Shown here one piece after another: positions 1 through 7,133 of a DNA stretch of 12,743 nucleotides; the stretch's first letter is position 1; each line of letters opens with the position of its first letter. The notes beneath the pieces were generated by a model. It was not told the origin of the DNA, ran no database searches, and worked only from the letters and a program-made list of their open reading frames with translations. The DNA comes from JAEZFI01 sp044508215. GTDB lineage: Bacteria > Actinomycetota > Acidimicrobiia > Acidimicrobiales > Microtrichaceae. Both the position numbers and the translations under genes were made by a program. The stretch is taken from NCBI GenBank assembly GCA_044508215.1, contig JBIQID010000093.1, positions 1 to 12,743 on the forward strand. Direction: 5' to 3'.

Positions 1-4
1 GCCC

Positions 5-54
5 GTTTTGTCACGCAGGGTGCGACGGTTCCGTCGCACCCTGCGTGACAGAAC
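5..54. repeat. Long near-perfect hairpin, possible terminator of an upstream gene
   Basis: Bases 9-28 and 31-50 are exact 20-base inverted copies separated by only TT. The pairing continues outwards through one G-U wobble (8 with 51) to bases 5 and 54, so a plus-strand RNA could form a stem of about 23 pairs with a GUUC loop. No T-run follows on either strand, so it is not a classic intrinsic terminator, although T-less stems of this kind are common in high-GC actinobacteria. Its role depends on the gene to the left, outside the window. It could also be a dispersed palindromic repeat. Confidence 0.6.
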
Positions 55-203
55 CGGGGTGAAAGCGGAGCCCGGGCGCGGGACCCCCCCGACACCCCCT
101 ACGGATCCCCCAGCGGCGAATGAGGGATCGGCCGGATGGGCGCCGAGTGCGGAATGCGAGACGGTGCTCTGGACAGCTTCGAGCCGCTCGGCTCCCACGC
201 CAC

Positions 204-209
204 AGGAGG
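204..209 (+). promoter_or_regulatory. Shine-Dalgarno AGGAGG deciding the start at 214
   Basis: A perfect AGGAGG lies 4 nt before a GTG codon. It favours this GTG over the in-frame upstream ATG at 136, whose extra residues look like non-coding translation. Confidence 0.7.
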
Positions 210-213
210 CACC

Positions 214-945
214 GTGAACGCACCGACCATCCCGCAGCCCCAGCCCCAGCAGCCTGCTCGACCCGGACCCACGAGCTCCCACGGCGCACCACATCCGGCC
301 GCTCCCCACCACGCAGCCCCTCCCCACCTCACCCCGCAACACGTCGACCCACGGGCCACCCACCAGTGGCTGGTGCGCCGGCGCAACGACGGGGCGACCC
401 CCGACGAGATCTGCAAGGAGCTCGTGGCCTCCGGCTGGCATGCCGACGCCGCCGCCCAGGCCGCCCTCTCGTCGCTCCGGGAGAGCGACCGCCACCGCTG
501 GCTGTACATCGCGCTCTGCTGGGGCGCCGGCCTCGGGGCCCTCGCCGCCGGGACCGCCGGGCACCTGGCGCTCGCCGAGCGGTCGAACCCCCTCGACCTC
601 GCCATGGCCATCACGGTCCTGTTGGTGGCGGCGCCGATCGCCGTGGTCGCCGGTGCGCTCGCCCGGGGCGTGGAGGAGAAGGAGCCGCACGCCATCTGGT
701 CGCCCAGCCGGCGGGTCCTCTTCGGCACGCTGACCGCCGCGACCGCCACCGTGGGCATCTTCCGGGCGCTCTCCTACACGTACTCGATGATCGCCGGCGC
801 GCTCGACGCGAAGGGCTACGACTTCACCCCGGCGTCGGTGGTGCAGGTGATGGTCACCCTGTCGATCGCCACGCCGCTGTTCTGGTGGGCGCTCACCGAG
901 TGGCGGCGCTCGAACGTGGCGCTCCGCAGCCTCACCGACGGGTGA
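214..945 (+). CDS. Four-helix integral membrane protein, possibly DUF5671-like
   Basis: This is a 243-residue protein of unknown function, starting at a GTG behind a perfect AGGAGG. Residues 1-45 are low-complexity, rich in Pro, Gln and His, and probably disordered in the cytoplasm. Residues 46-93 look like a small helical module (ATPDEICKELVASGW). Four hydrophobic segments follow, at about 97-120, 127-150, 167-197 and 207-229. The C-terminal pattern (WSPSRRVLFG, then FWWALTEWRR) resembles membrane proteins annotated DUF5671, but I recognise it only loosely. The stop codon (943-945) lies 54 nt before the favoured start of the histidine kinase and overlaps its alternative GTG start at 942, so cotranscription with the two-component genes is likely. 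A partner or sensory role for that system is inference. Confidence 0.75.
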   Translation: MNAPTIPQPQPQQPARPGPTSSHGAPHPAAPHHAAPPHLTPQHVDPRATHQWLVRRRNDGATPDEICKELVASGWHADAAAQAALSSLRESDRHRWLYIALCWGAGLGALAAGTAGHLALAERSNPLDLAMAITVLLVAAPIAVVAGALARGVEEKEPHAIWSPSRRVLFGTLTAATATVGIFRALSYTYSMIAGALDAKGYDFTPASVVQVMVTLSIATPLFWWALTEWRRSNVALRSLTDG

Positions 946-985
946 ACGACGCCGCAGGGCCCCAGGGCACGGACCGAGCCGGAAC

Positions 986-991
986 TAGGTT
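986..991 (+). promoter_or_regulatory. -10 box TAGGTT, predicted leaderless promoter of the histidine kinase
   Basis: TAGGTT is followed by 7 nt and then an in-frame GTG at 999, with no Shine-Dalgarno sequence. The same hexamer and spacing occur before the ArsR gene at 10214. No good -35 box is visible. If real, the kinase has its own promoter besides readthrough from the upstream gene. Confidence 0.5.
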
Positions 992-998
992 CGTCCCG

Positions 999-2138
999 GT
1001 GCTGGATCCCAGCGTGACCCACCGGTACCACGAGGGCACCCGCCCTCCGGTCGAACCCCGCCTGAGGGAGATCCTCGGCGGGGTCGCCGCCTTCCGGCTG
1101 CTCGCGCTGGTGTGGGCGTTCGCCGTGGCGGTGATCGACGCCCGGTCAGGGGTCCTCGAGCACCGGGTCGCGGCGTTCACGATCCTCGGTGTCCTCACGG
1201 CGTGGACGGGGCTGGTCGGCCTCTGGGCGCAATCACGCCCCGAGCGACTGGTGCGACCTGCCACGGTCGCCACGGACCTCGCCATGGCGGCGTCCCTGTT
1301 CGTCGCCGACTGGCTCGTGTACGACGGGCCCCACCCCCAGAGCTTCGGCTCGGCGTGGCCGGTCACCGCGGTGGCGGCCACGGGTGCGGCGCTCGGGTGG
1401 GCGCCCGGCCTGGCCGCAGGGGTGGGCGTCGGCGTCGTGAACCTCGCTGCTGCAGCCGCCACCGGCCACGCCGACGGGAAGCTGCTCGCGCTGGTCGGCA
1501 CCATCGTCCTCACCGCCATGACCGGCCTGGTGGCGGGCTGGGTGGCGAGCCGGCTGCGCTGGGCCGACTCCCGCGTCGAGGAGGCCCGGGCCCGCGAGGA
1601 GTTCGCCCGGACGCTCCACGACGGAGTGCTGCAGACCTTGGCGGTGATCCAGCGGCGCAGCGACGACGCGGCGCTCGTCGAGCTGGCCCGTGAGCAGGAG
1701 CGGGACCTGCGTGACTTCATCGGGCACGGCCGCACCGACGACGCCGACCTGGTGAGCGCCATCCGGTCGGCGGCGTCGTCGATCGAACGGCACCACCACG
1801 TGCGGGTCGACCTGGTGGTGATCGAGGCGCCCCGCCCGGCGAACGACCCCGACGCCGCTGCGGCGATCAGCGCGCTGGCCGGTGCCACCGCCGAGGCCCT
1901 CACCAACGCCGCCAAGCACGCGGATCCCACGGTGGTCACGGTGTGCGTGGACCGCGGCGAGCGAGGTGGCACCCTCGTGACCGTGAACGACGACGGCAAG
2001 GGCTTCGACACCGACGCCACCCCGGAGGGCACCGGGCTGGCCCGCTCGATCCGGGGCCGCCTCCTCGACGTTGGCGGCACCACGCGGATCTCGTCGAAGC
2101 CGGGGCGGGGCACCGAGGTGACCCTGTGGGCGCCGTGA
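999..2138 (+). CDS. NarL-type membrane sensor histidine kinase
   Basis: This predicted sensor kinase autophosphorylates on histidine and passes the phosphate to the adjacent response regulator. From the GTG at 999 it has 379 residues. Five or six hydrophobic segments fill about 25-185, with no obvious extracytoplasmic sensor domain, so it probably senses within or near the membrane. The dimerisation/phosphoacceptor region (HisKA_3 type) contains LHDGVLQTL with the phosphorylated H207. The ATPase domain shows an N box (EALTNAAKHA, 299-308), a G1 box (DDGKGFD, 331-337) and a G2 box (GTGLARSI, 344-351), so it appears active. A GTG at 942, overlapping the previous stop codon, would give 398 residues and is the alternative start; I favour 999 because a TAGGTT box lies 7 nt before it. 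The gene end overlaps the regulator start by 4 bases, implying translational coupling. The signal is unknown. Confidence 0.9.
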   Translation: MLDPSVTHRYHEGTRPPVEPRLREILGGVAAFRLLALVWAFAVAVIDARSGVLEHRVAAFTILGVLTAWTGLVGLWAQSRPERLVRPATVATDLAMAASLFVADWLVYDGPHPQSFGSAWPVTAVAATGAALGWAPGLAAGVGVGVVNLAAAAATGHADGKLLALVGTIVLTAMTGLVAGWVASRLRWADSRVEEARAREEFARTLHDGVLQTLAVIQRRSDDAALVELAREQERDLRDFIGHGRTDDADLVSAIRSAASSIERHHHVRVDLVVIEAPRPANDPDAAAAISALAGATAEALTNAAKHADPTVVTVCVDRGERGGTLVTVNDDGKGFDTDATPEGTGLARSIRGRLLDVGGTTRISSKPGRGTEVTLWAP

Positions 2139-2794
2139 GCGGGTCCGCCGCCGCCGAGGGGCGTGCCGCGGAGGCGCCCATCCGGGTGGTGATCGCTGAT
2201 GATCACCACATCTGGCGGACCGGCCTCCGCGCCGACCTCGGCGAGCACTTCGAGGTGGTGGGCGAGGCGTCCGACGGCGCCGAGGCGATCGAGGTGATCC
2301 GAGCGACCGGACCCGACCTGGCCCTCGTCGACCTCCACATGGACGCCGGTGGCGGCATGGCCGTGGTGTCGGCCTGCGCAGCAGAGGTCCCGATCGTGAT
2401 CCTCACGGTGTCGGAGGCCGAACGGGACCTCCTCGACGCCGTCGCGGCCGGGGCCGTTGGCTTCCTCACGAAGTCGACCCGCCCCGACGACCTGCGGCGG
2501 GCGCTGCGTGCCGCTGCGGCGGGAGAGCCGGTCTTCTCGCCGCACCTCGCAGCGCTGGTCATCGGCGAGTTCCGGCGGTTGTCCGCGCGCGACGACGAGA
2601 CCCAGGTGCTCTCACCCCGCGAGCGCGAGGTGGTGGGCCTCGTGGCCCGCGGCCACACCTACAAGGCGGTCGGCGAGGAGCTCTTCATCTCACCCAAGAC
2701 CGTCGAGAACCACGTGCGGAACATCATGGCGAAGCTCCACCTCTCGCGGCGCCACGAGCTGGTCCGCTGGGCTGTCGAGCGCGGCGTCACCTGA
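2135..2794 (+). CDS. LuxR/NarL-family response regulator
   Basis: This is a two-component DNA-binding regulator of 219 residues, the expected length for the NarL/FixJ class. The receiver domain (about 16-132) has the acidic pair D22-D23, the phosphoacceptor D66 in LALVDLHMD, T91 and the conserved K113. A short linker leads to a LuxR-type helix-turn-helix (about 157-213) with LSPREREVVGLVARG and the recognition segment SPKTVENHVRNIMAKL. The GTG start is embedded in the kinase stop (GTGA), typical of a translationally coupled pair, so the kinase at 999-2138 is almost certainly its partner. In the usual D-x-x-M-P motif the proline is replaced by D70, a minor oddity. Its targets cannot be read from the window; the genes of this block are the simplest candidates. 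Confidence 0.95.
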   Translation: MSGSAAAEGRAAEAPIRVVIADDHHIWRTGLRADLGEHFEVVGEASDGAEAIEVIRATGPDLALVDLHMDAGGGMAVVSACAAEVPIVILTVSEAERDLLDAVAAGAVGFLTKSTRPDDLRRALRAAAAGEPVFSPHLAALVIGEFRRLSARDDETQVLSPREREVVGLVARGHTYKAVGEELFISPKTVENHVRNIMAKLHLSRRHELVRWAVERGVT

Positions 2795-2804
2795 CGCCGC
2801 GCTC
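2777..2804. terminator. 12-bp-stem hairpin between convergent genes
   Basis: GAGCGCGGCGTC and its exact reverse complement flank a 4-nt ACCT loop. The hairpin covers the last codons and stop of the response regulator and ends 6 nt before the stop codon of the convergent acyl-CoA dehydrogenase gene. No T-run is present on either side. Its position suggests a bidirectional, T-less terminator. Confidence 0.6.
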
Positions 2805-2810
2805 CGACGA

Positions 2811-4028
2811 TCAGGGGACCCGGACGCCGGAGGCGGCGCGGGCGATCACGAGGCGCTGGATCTCGGAGGTGCCCTCGAAGATCGTCATGATCTTCGAGTC
2901 GCGGTGCCAGCGCTCCACCGGGTACTCCCGGGTGTAGCCGTAGCCGCCGAGGATCTGGATCGCCTCCTCGGTGGCACGCACGGCCACCTCGGACGCCTTC
3001 AGCTTCGACATCGAGCCCTCGCCCTGCTTGAACGGCACGCCGTTGCGGCCCATCCAGGCGGCACGCCACACGAGGAGGCGGGCGGCGTCGATCTCCATCG
3101 CCATGTCGGCGAGCTTGAAGGCGATGCCCTGCTTCATGATGATCGGCTCGCCGAACGCGACCCGCTCCTTCGCGTACTGCAGCGAGTACTCGTAGGCGGC
3201 GCGGGCGATGCCGACGGCCATGGCACCCACGGTGGGGCGGGTGGTCTCGAACGTCGCCATCGCCGGCTGCTTCTCACCGGTGGTCTGCTTCTCACGGGCA
3301 CGGGCGAGCTTCGAGTCGAGCTTCTCCTTGCCACCCAGCAGGCAGCTGCCCGGCACGCGGACGTCGTCGAGCACGACCTCTGCGGTGTGCGACGCCTTGA
3401 TGCCGTGCTTCTTGTACTTCTGGCCCTGCGACAGCCCGGGGGTGTTCGGCGGGATCACGAAGCTGGCGTGGCCACGGCTGCCCAGCTCGGGATCGACCAC
3501 GGCGACGACCACGTGGACATCGGCGATGCCGCCGTTCGTGATCCATGCCTTGGTGCCGTTCAGCACCCACTCGTCCTTGGCCTCGTCGTAGACGGCACGC
3601 GTGCGGTAGCCGCCCACGTCGGAGCCGGCGTCGGGCTCGGAGGCGCAGAGGGCGCCGAGCATCACCTTGTCGGCGTCGCCGTAGCACTGCGGCACCCACT
3701 CCATGGTCTGCTCGGGCGTGCCGTTGCCGGCGATCGCGGCGGCGGCGAGACCGGAGCCGAAGATCGAGAGGGCGATGCCGGCGTCACCCCAGAAGAGCTC
3801 CTCGATCGCCACGGGAAGGCTGAGGCCGGTGGGGTCGGCCAGGCCGTTGGCCATGAACTCGAAGCCGTAGAGGCCGATCTTCGCGGCCTCCTCGACGATG
3901 GGCCACGGGAACTCTTCGCGCTCGTCCCACTCTTCGGCGTTGGGGCGCAGCACGTCCTCGGCGAACCCGTGCACCCACTCCTGGAGCTGGAGCTGGTCCT
4001 CGTTCAGCGAGAGCGAGAAATCGGCCAT
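2811..4028 (-). CDS. Acyl-CoA dehydrogenase, FAD-dependent
   Basis: This predicted flavoenzyme oxidises acyl-CoA thioesters to 2-enoyl-CoA and passes electrons to electron-transfer flavoprotein, as in fatty-acid or branched-chain acyl-CoA breakdown. It has 405 residues. The family signatures are clear: GALCASEPDAGSDVGG (125-140), NGTKAWITNGG (157-167), and GGYGYTREYPVERWHRDSKI (361-380). The catalytic base is most likely E385 in IFEGTSEIQR. Relative to typical short- and medium-chain members, residues about 236-257 (KLDSKLARAREKQTTGEKQPAM) carry a charged insertion between the FAD-binding beta domain and the C-terminal helices. I recall similar insertions in other actinobacterial paralogues. 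The ATG at 4028 is preceded by GGGGGTG with 7-nt spacing. The gene diverges from the M1 peptidase gene across two TTACC-N4-GGTAA palindromes that may repress it. Chain-length specificity cannot be assigned. Confidence 0.95.
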   Translation of the reverse strand: MADFSLSLNEDQLQLQEWVHGFAEDVLRPNAEEWDEREEFPWPIVEEAAKIGLYGFEFMANGLADPTGLSLPVAIEELFWGDAGIALSIFGSGLAAAAIAGNGTPEQTMEWVPQCYGDADKVMLGALCASEPDAGSDVGGYRTRAVYDEAKDEWVLNGTKAWITNGGIADVHVVVAVVDPELGSRGHASFVIPPNTPGLSQGQKYKKHGIKASHTAEVVLDDVRVPGSCLLGGKEKLDSKLARAREKQTTGEKQPAMATFETTRPTVGAMAVGIARAAYEYSLQYAKERVAFGEPIIMKQGIAFKLADMAMEIDAARLLVWRAAWMGRNGVPFKQGEGSMSKLKASEVAVRATEEAIQILGGYGYTREYPVERWHRDSKIMTIFEGTSEIQRLVIARAASGVRVP

Positions 4029-4086
4029 GGTGGTGCACCCCCGAGGGTCTCGAGCGGCGGTCCTACGAGCGCCGCTACGTGGCAAG

Positions 4087-4100
4087 TTACCGGTGGGTAA
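4087..4100. promoter_or_regulatory. Palindromic operator candidate, copy 1
   Basis: TTACCGGTGGGTAA has perfect 5-bp half-sites TTACC and GGTAA around 4 bases. It lies about 59 bp before the acyl-CoA dehydrogenase start. Its partner copy is centred 19 bp away, roughly two helical turns, which suits side-by-side dimers of a TetR-type repressor. The regulator type is inference. Confidence 0.5.
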
Positions 4101-4105
4101 TGAGG

Positions 4106-4119
4106 TTACCGAGGGGTAA
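4106..4119. promoter_or_regulatory. Palindromic operator candidate, copy 2
   Basis: TTACCGAGGGGTAA repeats the TTACC-N4-GGTAA design. With the flanking bases 4105 and 4120 it becomes a 16-bp inverted repeat (GTTACC/GGTAAC). It ends 27 bp before the predicted -10 box of the M1 peptidase gene, so it could act on both divergent promoters. Confidence 0.5.
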
Positions 4120-4146
4120 CAACCACTTCAAACCGTTGCTCTGGCG

Positions 4147-4152
4147 TACGGT
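4147..4152 (+). promoter_or_regulatory. -10 box TACGGT, predicted leaderless promoter of the M1 peptidase
   Basis: TACGGT is followed by 6 nt and then the GTG start at 4159, with no Shine-Dalgarno sequence between. No convincing -35 box is visible; the palindromic sites lie just upstream. Confidence 0.45.
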
Positions 4153-4158
4153 CACGCC

Positions 4159-5712
4159 GTGCGGAGCGACCGGGCGGATCAAGTGGGTGGGCATCGTGGC
4201 GGGACCACCTGGCCACGGCCGACACGGAAGGCGCCCCGCACGGCAGCCGCCCTCTTGGCCGCTGTGCTCCTCGCGGTCAGCCTCCCGGCCTGCAGCGACG
4301 ACGGCTCCCCCGACGGTGCCGACGCGACGTCGACCACCGCCGCCCCGACCACGGCAGCTGAGACGGTCGAGGGCGAGGTCGGCGCCGTCGACGTGGGCGA
4401 TCCGCTCACGCCCGGCGCCGGCAACGGCGGCTTCGACGTGCAGCACTACGAGGTCAGCATCGACGCGACCGACCCCGAGGGCTCGATCGAGGTCCGCACC
4501 GAGGTCACCGCCGTCGCCACCGAGGACCTCGAGGCGTTCCACCTCGACCTCGCGGGCATGGAGGTGACCTCCATCGAGGTCGACGCCGCTGAGGCCCAGC
4601 ACACCCGCAGCGAGACCGACCTGCGCATCACCCCGGCTGAACCGATCAGCGCCGGCGCCACCTTCACCACGGCGCTCGAGTACCACGGGGTTCCCGAGCC
4701 GGTCGTCGACGGCTCCCTCGGCGAGGAGATCGGCTGGATGTCGAGCCCGGACGGCGACACGTACGTGGTCTCCGAGCCCGACGGCACCAAGTCGTTCCTC
4801 GCGTCGAGCGACCACCCCTCCGACAAGGCGACCTTCACCTTCCACCTGCGTGCACCCACCGGCACGACGGCGGTGGCGAACGGGGTGCTCGACGGCCAGC
4901 GCCCCGACGGCGACGCCACCGTGTGGACGTGGAAGGTGGCCGACCCGATGGCGACCTACCTCGTGCAGGTGGCGATCGGCGACTACGAGCTGGTCGAGGC
5001 CGGATCCCACGGCGAGGTCACGATCCGCCACGCGGTCCTCTCGTCCGTCCCTGCTTCGGCACGCCGACCGCTCGAGCAGACCGCCGACATCCTCGACGTG
5101 CTCTCCGCCCGCTTCGGGCCGTATCCGTTCCCGACCGCCGGCGTCCTGGTGGCCGACTCGCCCGACACGTTCGCCCTCGAGACCCAGGGGCTCGTCATCC
5201 TTCCCGCCGCGTGGTTCACCGGTGGCATGCCCGAGGACGGCATCGTCACGATCCTCGTCCACGAGCTGGCCCACCAGTGGTTCGGGAACTGGGTGACGCC
5301 CGCCCGCTGGTCCGACATCTGGTTGAACGAGGGCTTCGCCACCTGGATCGAGTGGCTCTGGATCGAACACGTCACCGAGGCCACCCTCACCCAGCTCGCC
5401 GACGCCACCCACGGCCACGCAGCGGTGTGGCGTCGTCAGTTCGGGCCCGTCACCTCCCCCACCGCCGACACGCTCTTCTCGCCCAACCAGTACGGCGGCG
5501 CCGGCGTGGTGGTGGAGGCGCTGCGGCGCACGGTCGGCGACGCCACCTTCGACCGACTCGTCAGGACGTGGCTCGAGCGCTTCGGCGGCAAGTCCGTGAC
5601 CACCGCCGACTTCGAGGCGCTCGCCTCGGAGATCGCCGGCGAGGACCTGACCTCGTTCTTCGACGACTGGCTCCGCTCGGCCGAGCTGCCCCCGATGCCA
5701 GCCCAGCGCTGA
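4159..5712 (+). CDS. Lipoprotein M1-family zinc metallopeptidase
   Basis: This is a predicted cell-surface aminopeptidase-like enzyme of 517 residues. A positively charged N-terminus, a hydrophobic stretch (about 28-41) and SLPAC with C45 form a lipoprotein signal. The lipobox is acceptable, although P at -2 is unusual. A low-complexity Asp/Thr/Ala linker follows. The N-terminal beta domain of M1 enzymes spans about 85-300. The catalytic domain has ALETQG (339-344) in the place of the GAMEN exopeptidase motif, the zinc site HELAH (368-372) with the third ligand E391 in NEGFA exactly 18 residues on, and Y445 in QYGGAG as the likely transition-state tyrosine. The large C-terminal helical domain of full-length M1 aminopeptidases is absent, as in compact bacterial members. 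It probably trims peptides outside the membrane. The gene diverges from the acyl-CoA dehydrogenase and converges on cysS with 32 bp between stops. Confidence 0.93.
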   Translation: MRSDRADQVGGHRGGTTWPRPTRKAPRTAAALLAAVLLAVSLPACSDDGSPDGADATSTTAAPTTAAETVEGEVGAVDVGDPLTPGAGNGGFDVQHYEVSIDATDPEGSIEVRTEVTAVATEDLEAFHLDLAGMEVTSIEVDAAEAQHTRSETDLRITPAEPISAGATFTTALEYHGVPEPVVDGSLGEEIGWMSSPDGDTYVVSEPDGTKSFLASSDHPSDKATFTFHLRAPTGTTAVANGVLDGQRPDGDATVWTWKVADPMATYLVQVAIGDYELVEAGSHGEVTIRHAVLSSVPASARRPLEQTADILDVLSARFGPYPFPTAGVLVADSPDTFALETQGLVILPAAWFTGGMPEDGIVTILVHELAHQWFGNWVTPARWSDIWLNEGFATWIEWLWIEHVTEATLTQLADATHGHAAVWRRQFGPVTSPTADTLFSPNQYGGAGVVVEALRRTVGDATFDRLVRTWLERFGGKSVTTADFEALASEIAGEDLTSFFDDWLRSAELPPMPAQR

Positions 5713-5744
5713 CCCGTTCGTTCGGGCCGTCGCGGGGCGCGCTG

Positions 5745-7103
5745 TCAGGCGCGGCGGACTGCCGTGCCGGCGGGCGTGTCCTCGACCACCCAGCCGTCGG
5801 CGGTGAGCTGGTCGCGGAGCTCGTCCGCCCGCGCCCAGTCCTTCGCCGCCCGGGCCTCGTCGCGCTCGGCGGCGAGCGCCGCCACCTCGGCCGGGATCTC
5901 GTCGTCGTCGGTCCTGGCGACCAGCCCCACCGCCTCGAGCATCGACCCGAGCGCAGCTGCAACCGGCGCCGCGCCCGCCACGTCACCTGCGTCGAGCGCC
6001 GAGTTCACCTGGGTCACCGCGCCGAAGAGGACCGCCATCGCGCCGGGGGTGTCGAGGTCGTCGTCCATGCGCTCGCGGAACCGGTCGAGCGTCTCCTGGT
6101 GCGGATCGGCGGCCGCGAGCTCGGCGCCCTCGAGCCGCCTGGTGACGGCGTCGATCCGCCCGAGCGCCGCCTCGGCGGCACCGATGGTCGTGCCGTTCAC
6201 GTCGATCGGCGACCGGTAGTGCGCCTGGAGGCACAGCATCCGGTAGGCCCGCGGATCGACCTTCTCGATCAGGTCCAGCAGGTCGGTGAAGTTGCCGAGC
6301 GACTTCGACATCTTCTCGCCGGCGACCTCCACGAACCCGTTGTGCGCCCACAGCCGGGCGAAGTCCTTGCCCAGCGCAACGGCCTGCGCCCGCTCGTTCT
6401 CGTGGTGGGGGAACCGCAGGTCCTGGCCACCCCCGTGCAGGTCGAACCCCTCGCCCAGGAGGTCGAGCGCCATCACGACGCACTCGGTGTGCCATCCCGG
6501 GCGCCCCTCGCCCCACGGCGAGGGCCAGGACGGCTCGCCGGGCTTGGCGAACTTCCAGAGGGCGAAGTCGATCGGCGACTCCTTCGCCTCGTCGACGTCG
6601 ACCCGAGCCCCGGCGCGCAGCGAGTCGATGCTCTGGCGGGCGAGCAGCCCGTAGTCGTCGACCGTCGACGGCCGGAAGTACACGCCGTCCTCCGCCACGT
6701 AGGCCGCACCGCCGTCCACCATCCGGCCGATCGCCTCGACCATCTCCTCCACGTACTCCGTGGCGTGCGGGGTGCTGGTGGGCCGGGCCACGCCCACTGC
6801 GTCCATCGCCTCCCACCACACGGCCTCGTACTCGGCGGTGACCTCCTGCCACGGGCGGCCTTCACGCTGGGAACGCTCGATGATCTTGTCGTCGATGTCG
6901 GTGATGTTGGAGACGTGCTCGACCCGCAGCCCCGACCACTCGAGGTAGCGGCGGAGCACGTCGAACACCAGCGAGAAGCGGCCGTGGCCGAGGTGCGGGG
7001 GCCCGTAGACGGTGGGTCCGCAGACGTACATCGACACCACGCCCTCCTCTCGGGTCTCGAGCGGACGGAGGGCGCCCGTTGCGGAGTCGACGAGGTGGAG
7101 CAC
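5745..7103 (-). CDS. cysS: Cysteinyl-tRNA synthetase
   Basis: This class I aminoacyl-tRNA synthetase charges tRNA-Cys in the cytoplasm. It has 452 residues, close to the usual 460 or so. The zinc ligands that bind the substrate thiol are all present: C28 (in YVCGPTVY), C208 (GWHTEC), H233 and E237 (HHENE). The ATP-binding motifs are HLGH (37-40) and KMSKS (264-268). A helical anticodon-binding region follows, ending in the typical segment ERDEARAAKDWARADELRDQL. That C-terminal part argues against the related mycothiol ligase MshC, which is shorter. The GTG at 7103 is chosen because a TACCGT box lies 7 nt upstream. An in-frame extension back to 7199 would cross that promoter and the palindrome at 7134-7157. 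The gene is a single unit divergent from the alpha/beta hydrolase. Confidence 0.97.
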   Translation of the reverse strand: MLHLVDSATGALRPLETREEGVVSMYVCGPTVYGPPHLGHGRFSLVFDVLRRYLEWSGLRVEHVSNITDIDDKIIERSQREGRPWQEVTAEYEAVWWEAMDAVGVARPTSTPHATEYVEEMVEAIGRMVDGGAAYVAEDGVYFRPSTVDDYGLLARQSIDSLRAGARVDVDEAKESPIDFALWKFAKPGEPSWPSPWGEGRPGWHTECVVMALDLLGEGFDLHGGGQDLRFPHHENERAQAVALGKDFARLWAHNGFVEVAGEKMSKSLGNFTDLLDLIEKVDPRAYRMLCLQAHYRSPIDVNGTTIGAAEAALGRIDAVTRRLEGAELAAADPHQETLDRFRERMDDDLDTPGAMAVLFGAVTQVNSALDAGDVAGAAPVAAALGSMLEAVGLVARTDDDEIPAEVAALAAERDEARAAKDWARADELRDQLTADGWVVEDTPAGTAVRRA

Positions 7104-7110
7104 GGTGACA

Positions 7111-7116
7111 ACGGTA
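7111..7116 (-). promoter_or_regulatory. -10 box TACCGT, predicted leaderless promoter of cysS
   Basis: On the minus strand TACCGT is followed by 7 nt and the GTG start at 7103. There is no Shine-Dalgarno sequence. The hexamer is the same as that before valS. Confidence 0.5.
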
Positions 7117-7133
7117 ACGTTCGGGGCAGAGGG

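Noticed and set aside
8..217. Small open frame of 69 codons at the window start
   Set aside because: It begins inside the long hairpin, lacks a ribosome binding site, and has proline-rich, uninformative sequence.
932..2545. Long minus-strand open frame (about 537 codons) opposite the two-component genes
   Set aside because: It is antisense to two well-recognised genes, its translation is Arg/Ser/Ala-rich with no domain, and long shadow frames are expected at this GC content.
2457..4100. Long plus-strand open frame (about 547 codons) across the acyl-CoA dehydrogenase
   Set aside because: It is a codon-position shadow of the dehydrogenase; the translation shows low-complexity Gly/Leu/Val/His stretches and no family motif.
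5713..5726. CCCG/CGGG inverted repeat between the M1 peptidase and cysS stops
   Set aside because: A 4-bp stem with a 6-nt loop is expected by chance.
5745..7103. Possible mycothiol ligase MshC instead of CysRS
   Set aside because: MshC is a CysRS paralogue common in actinobacteria, but the C-terminal anticodon-binding region and overall length here fit CysRS.
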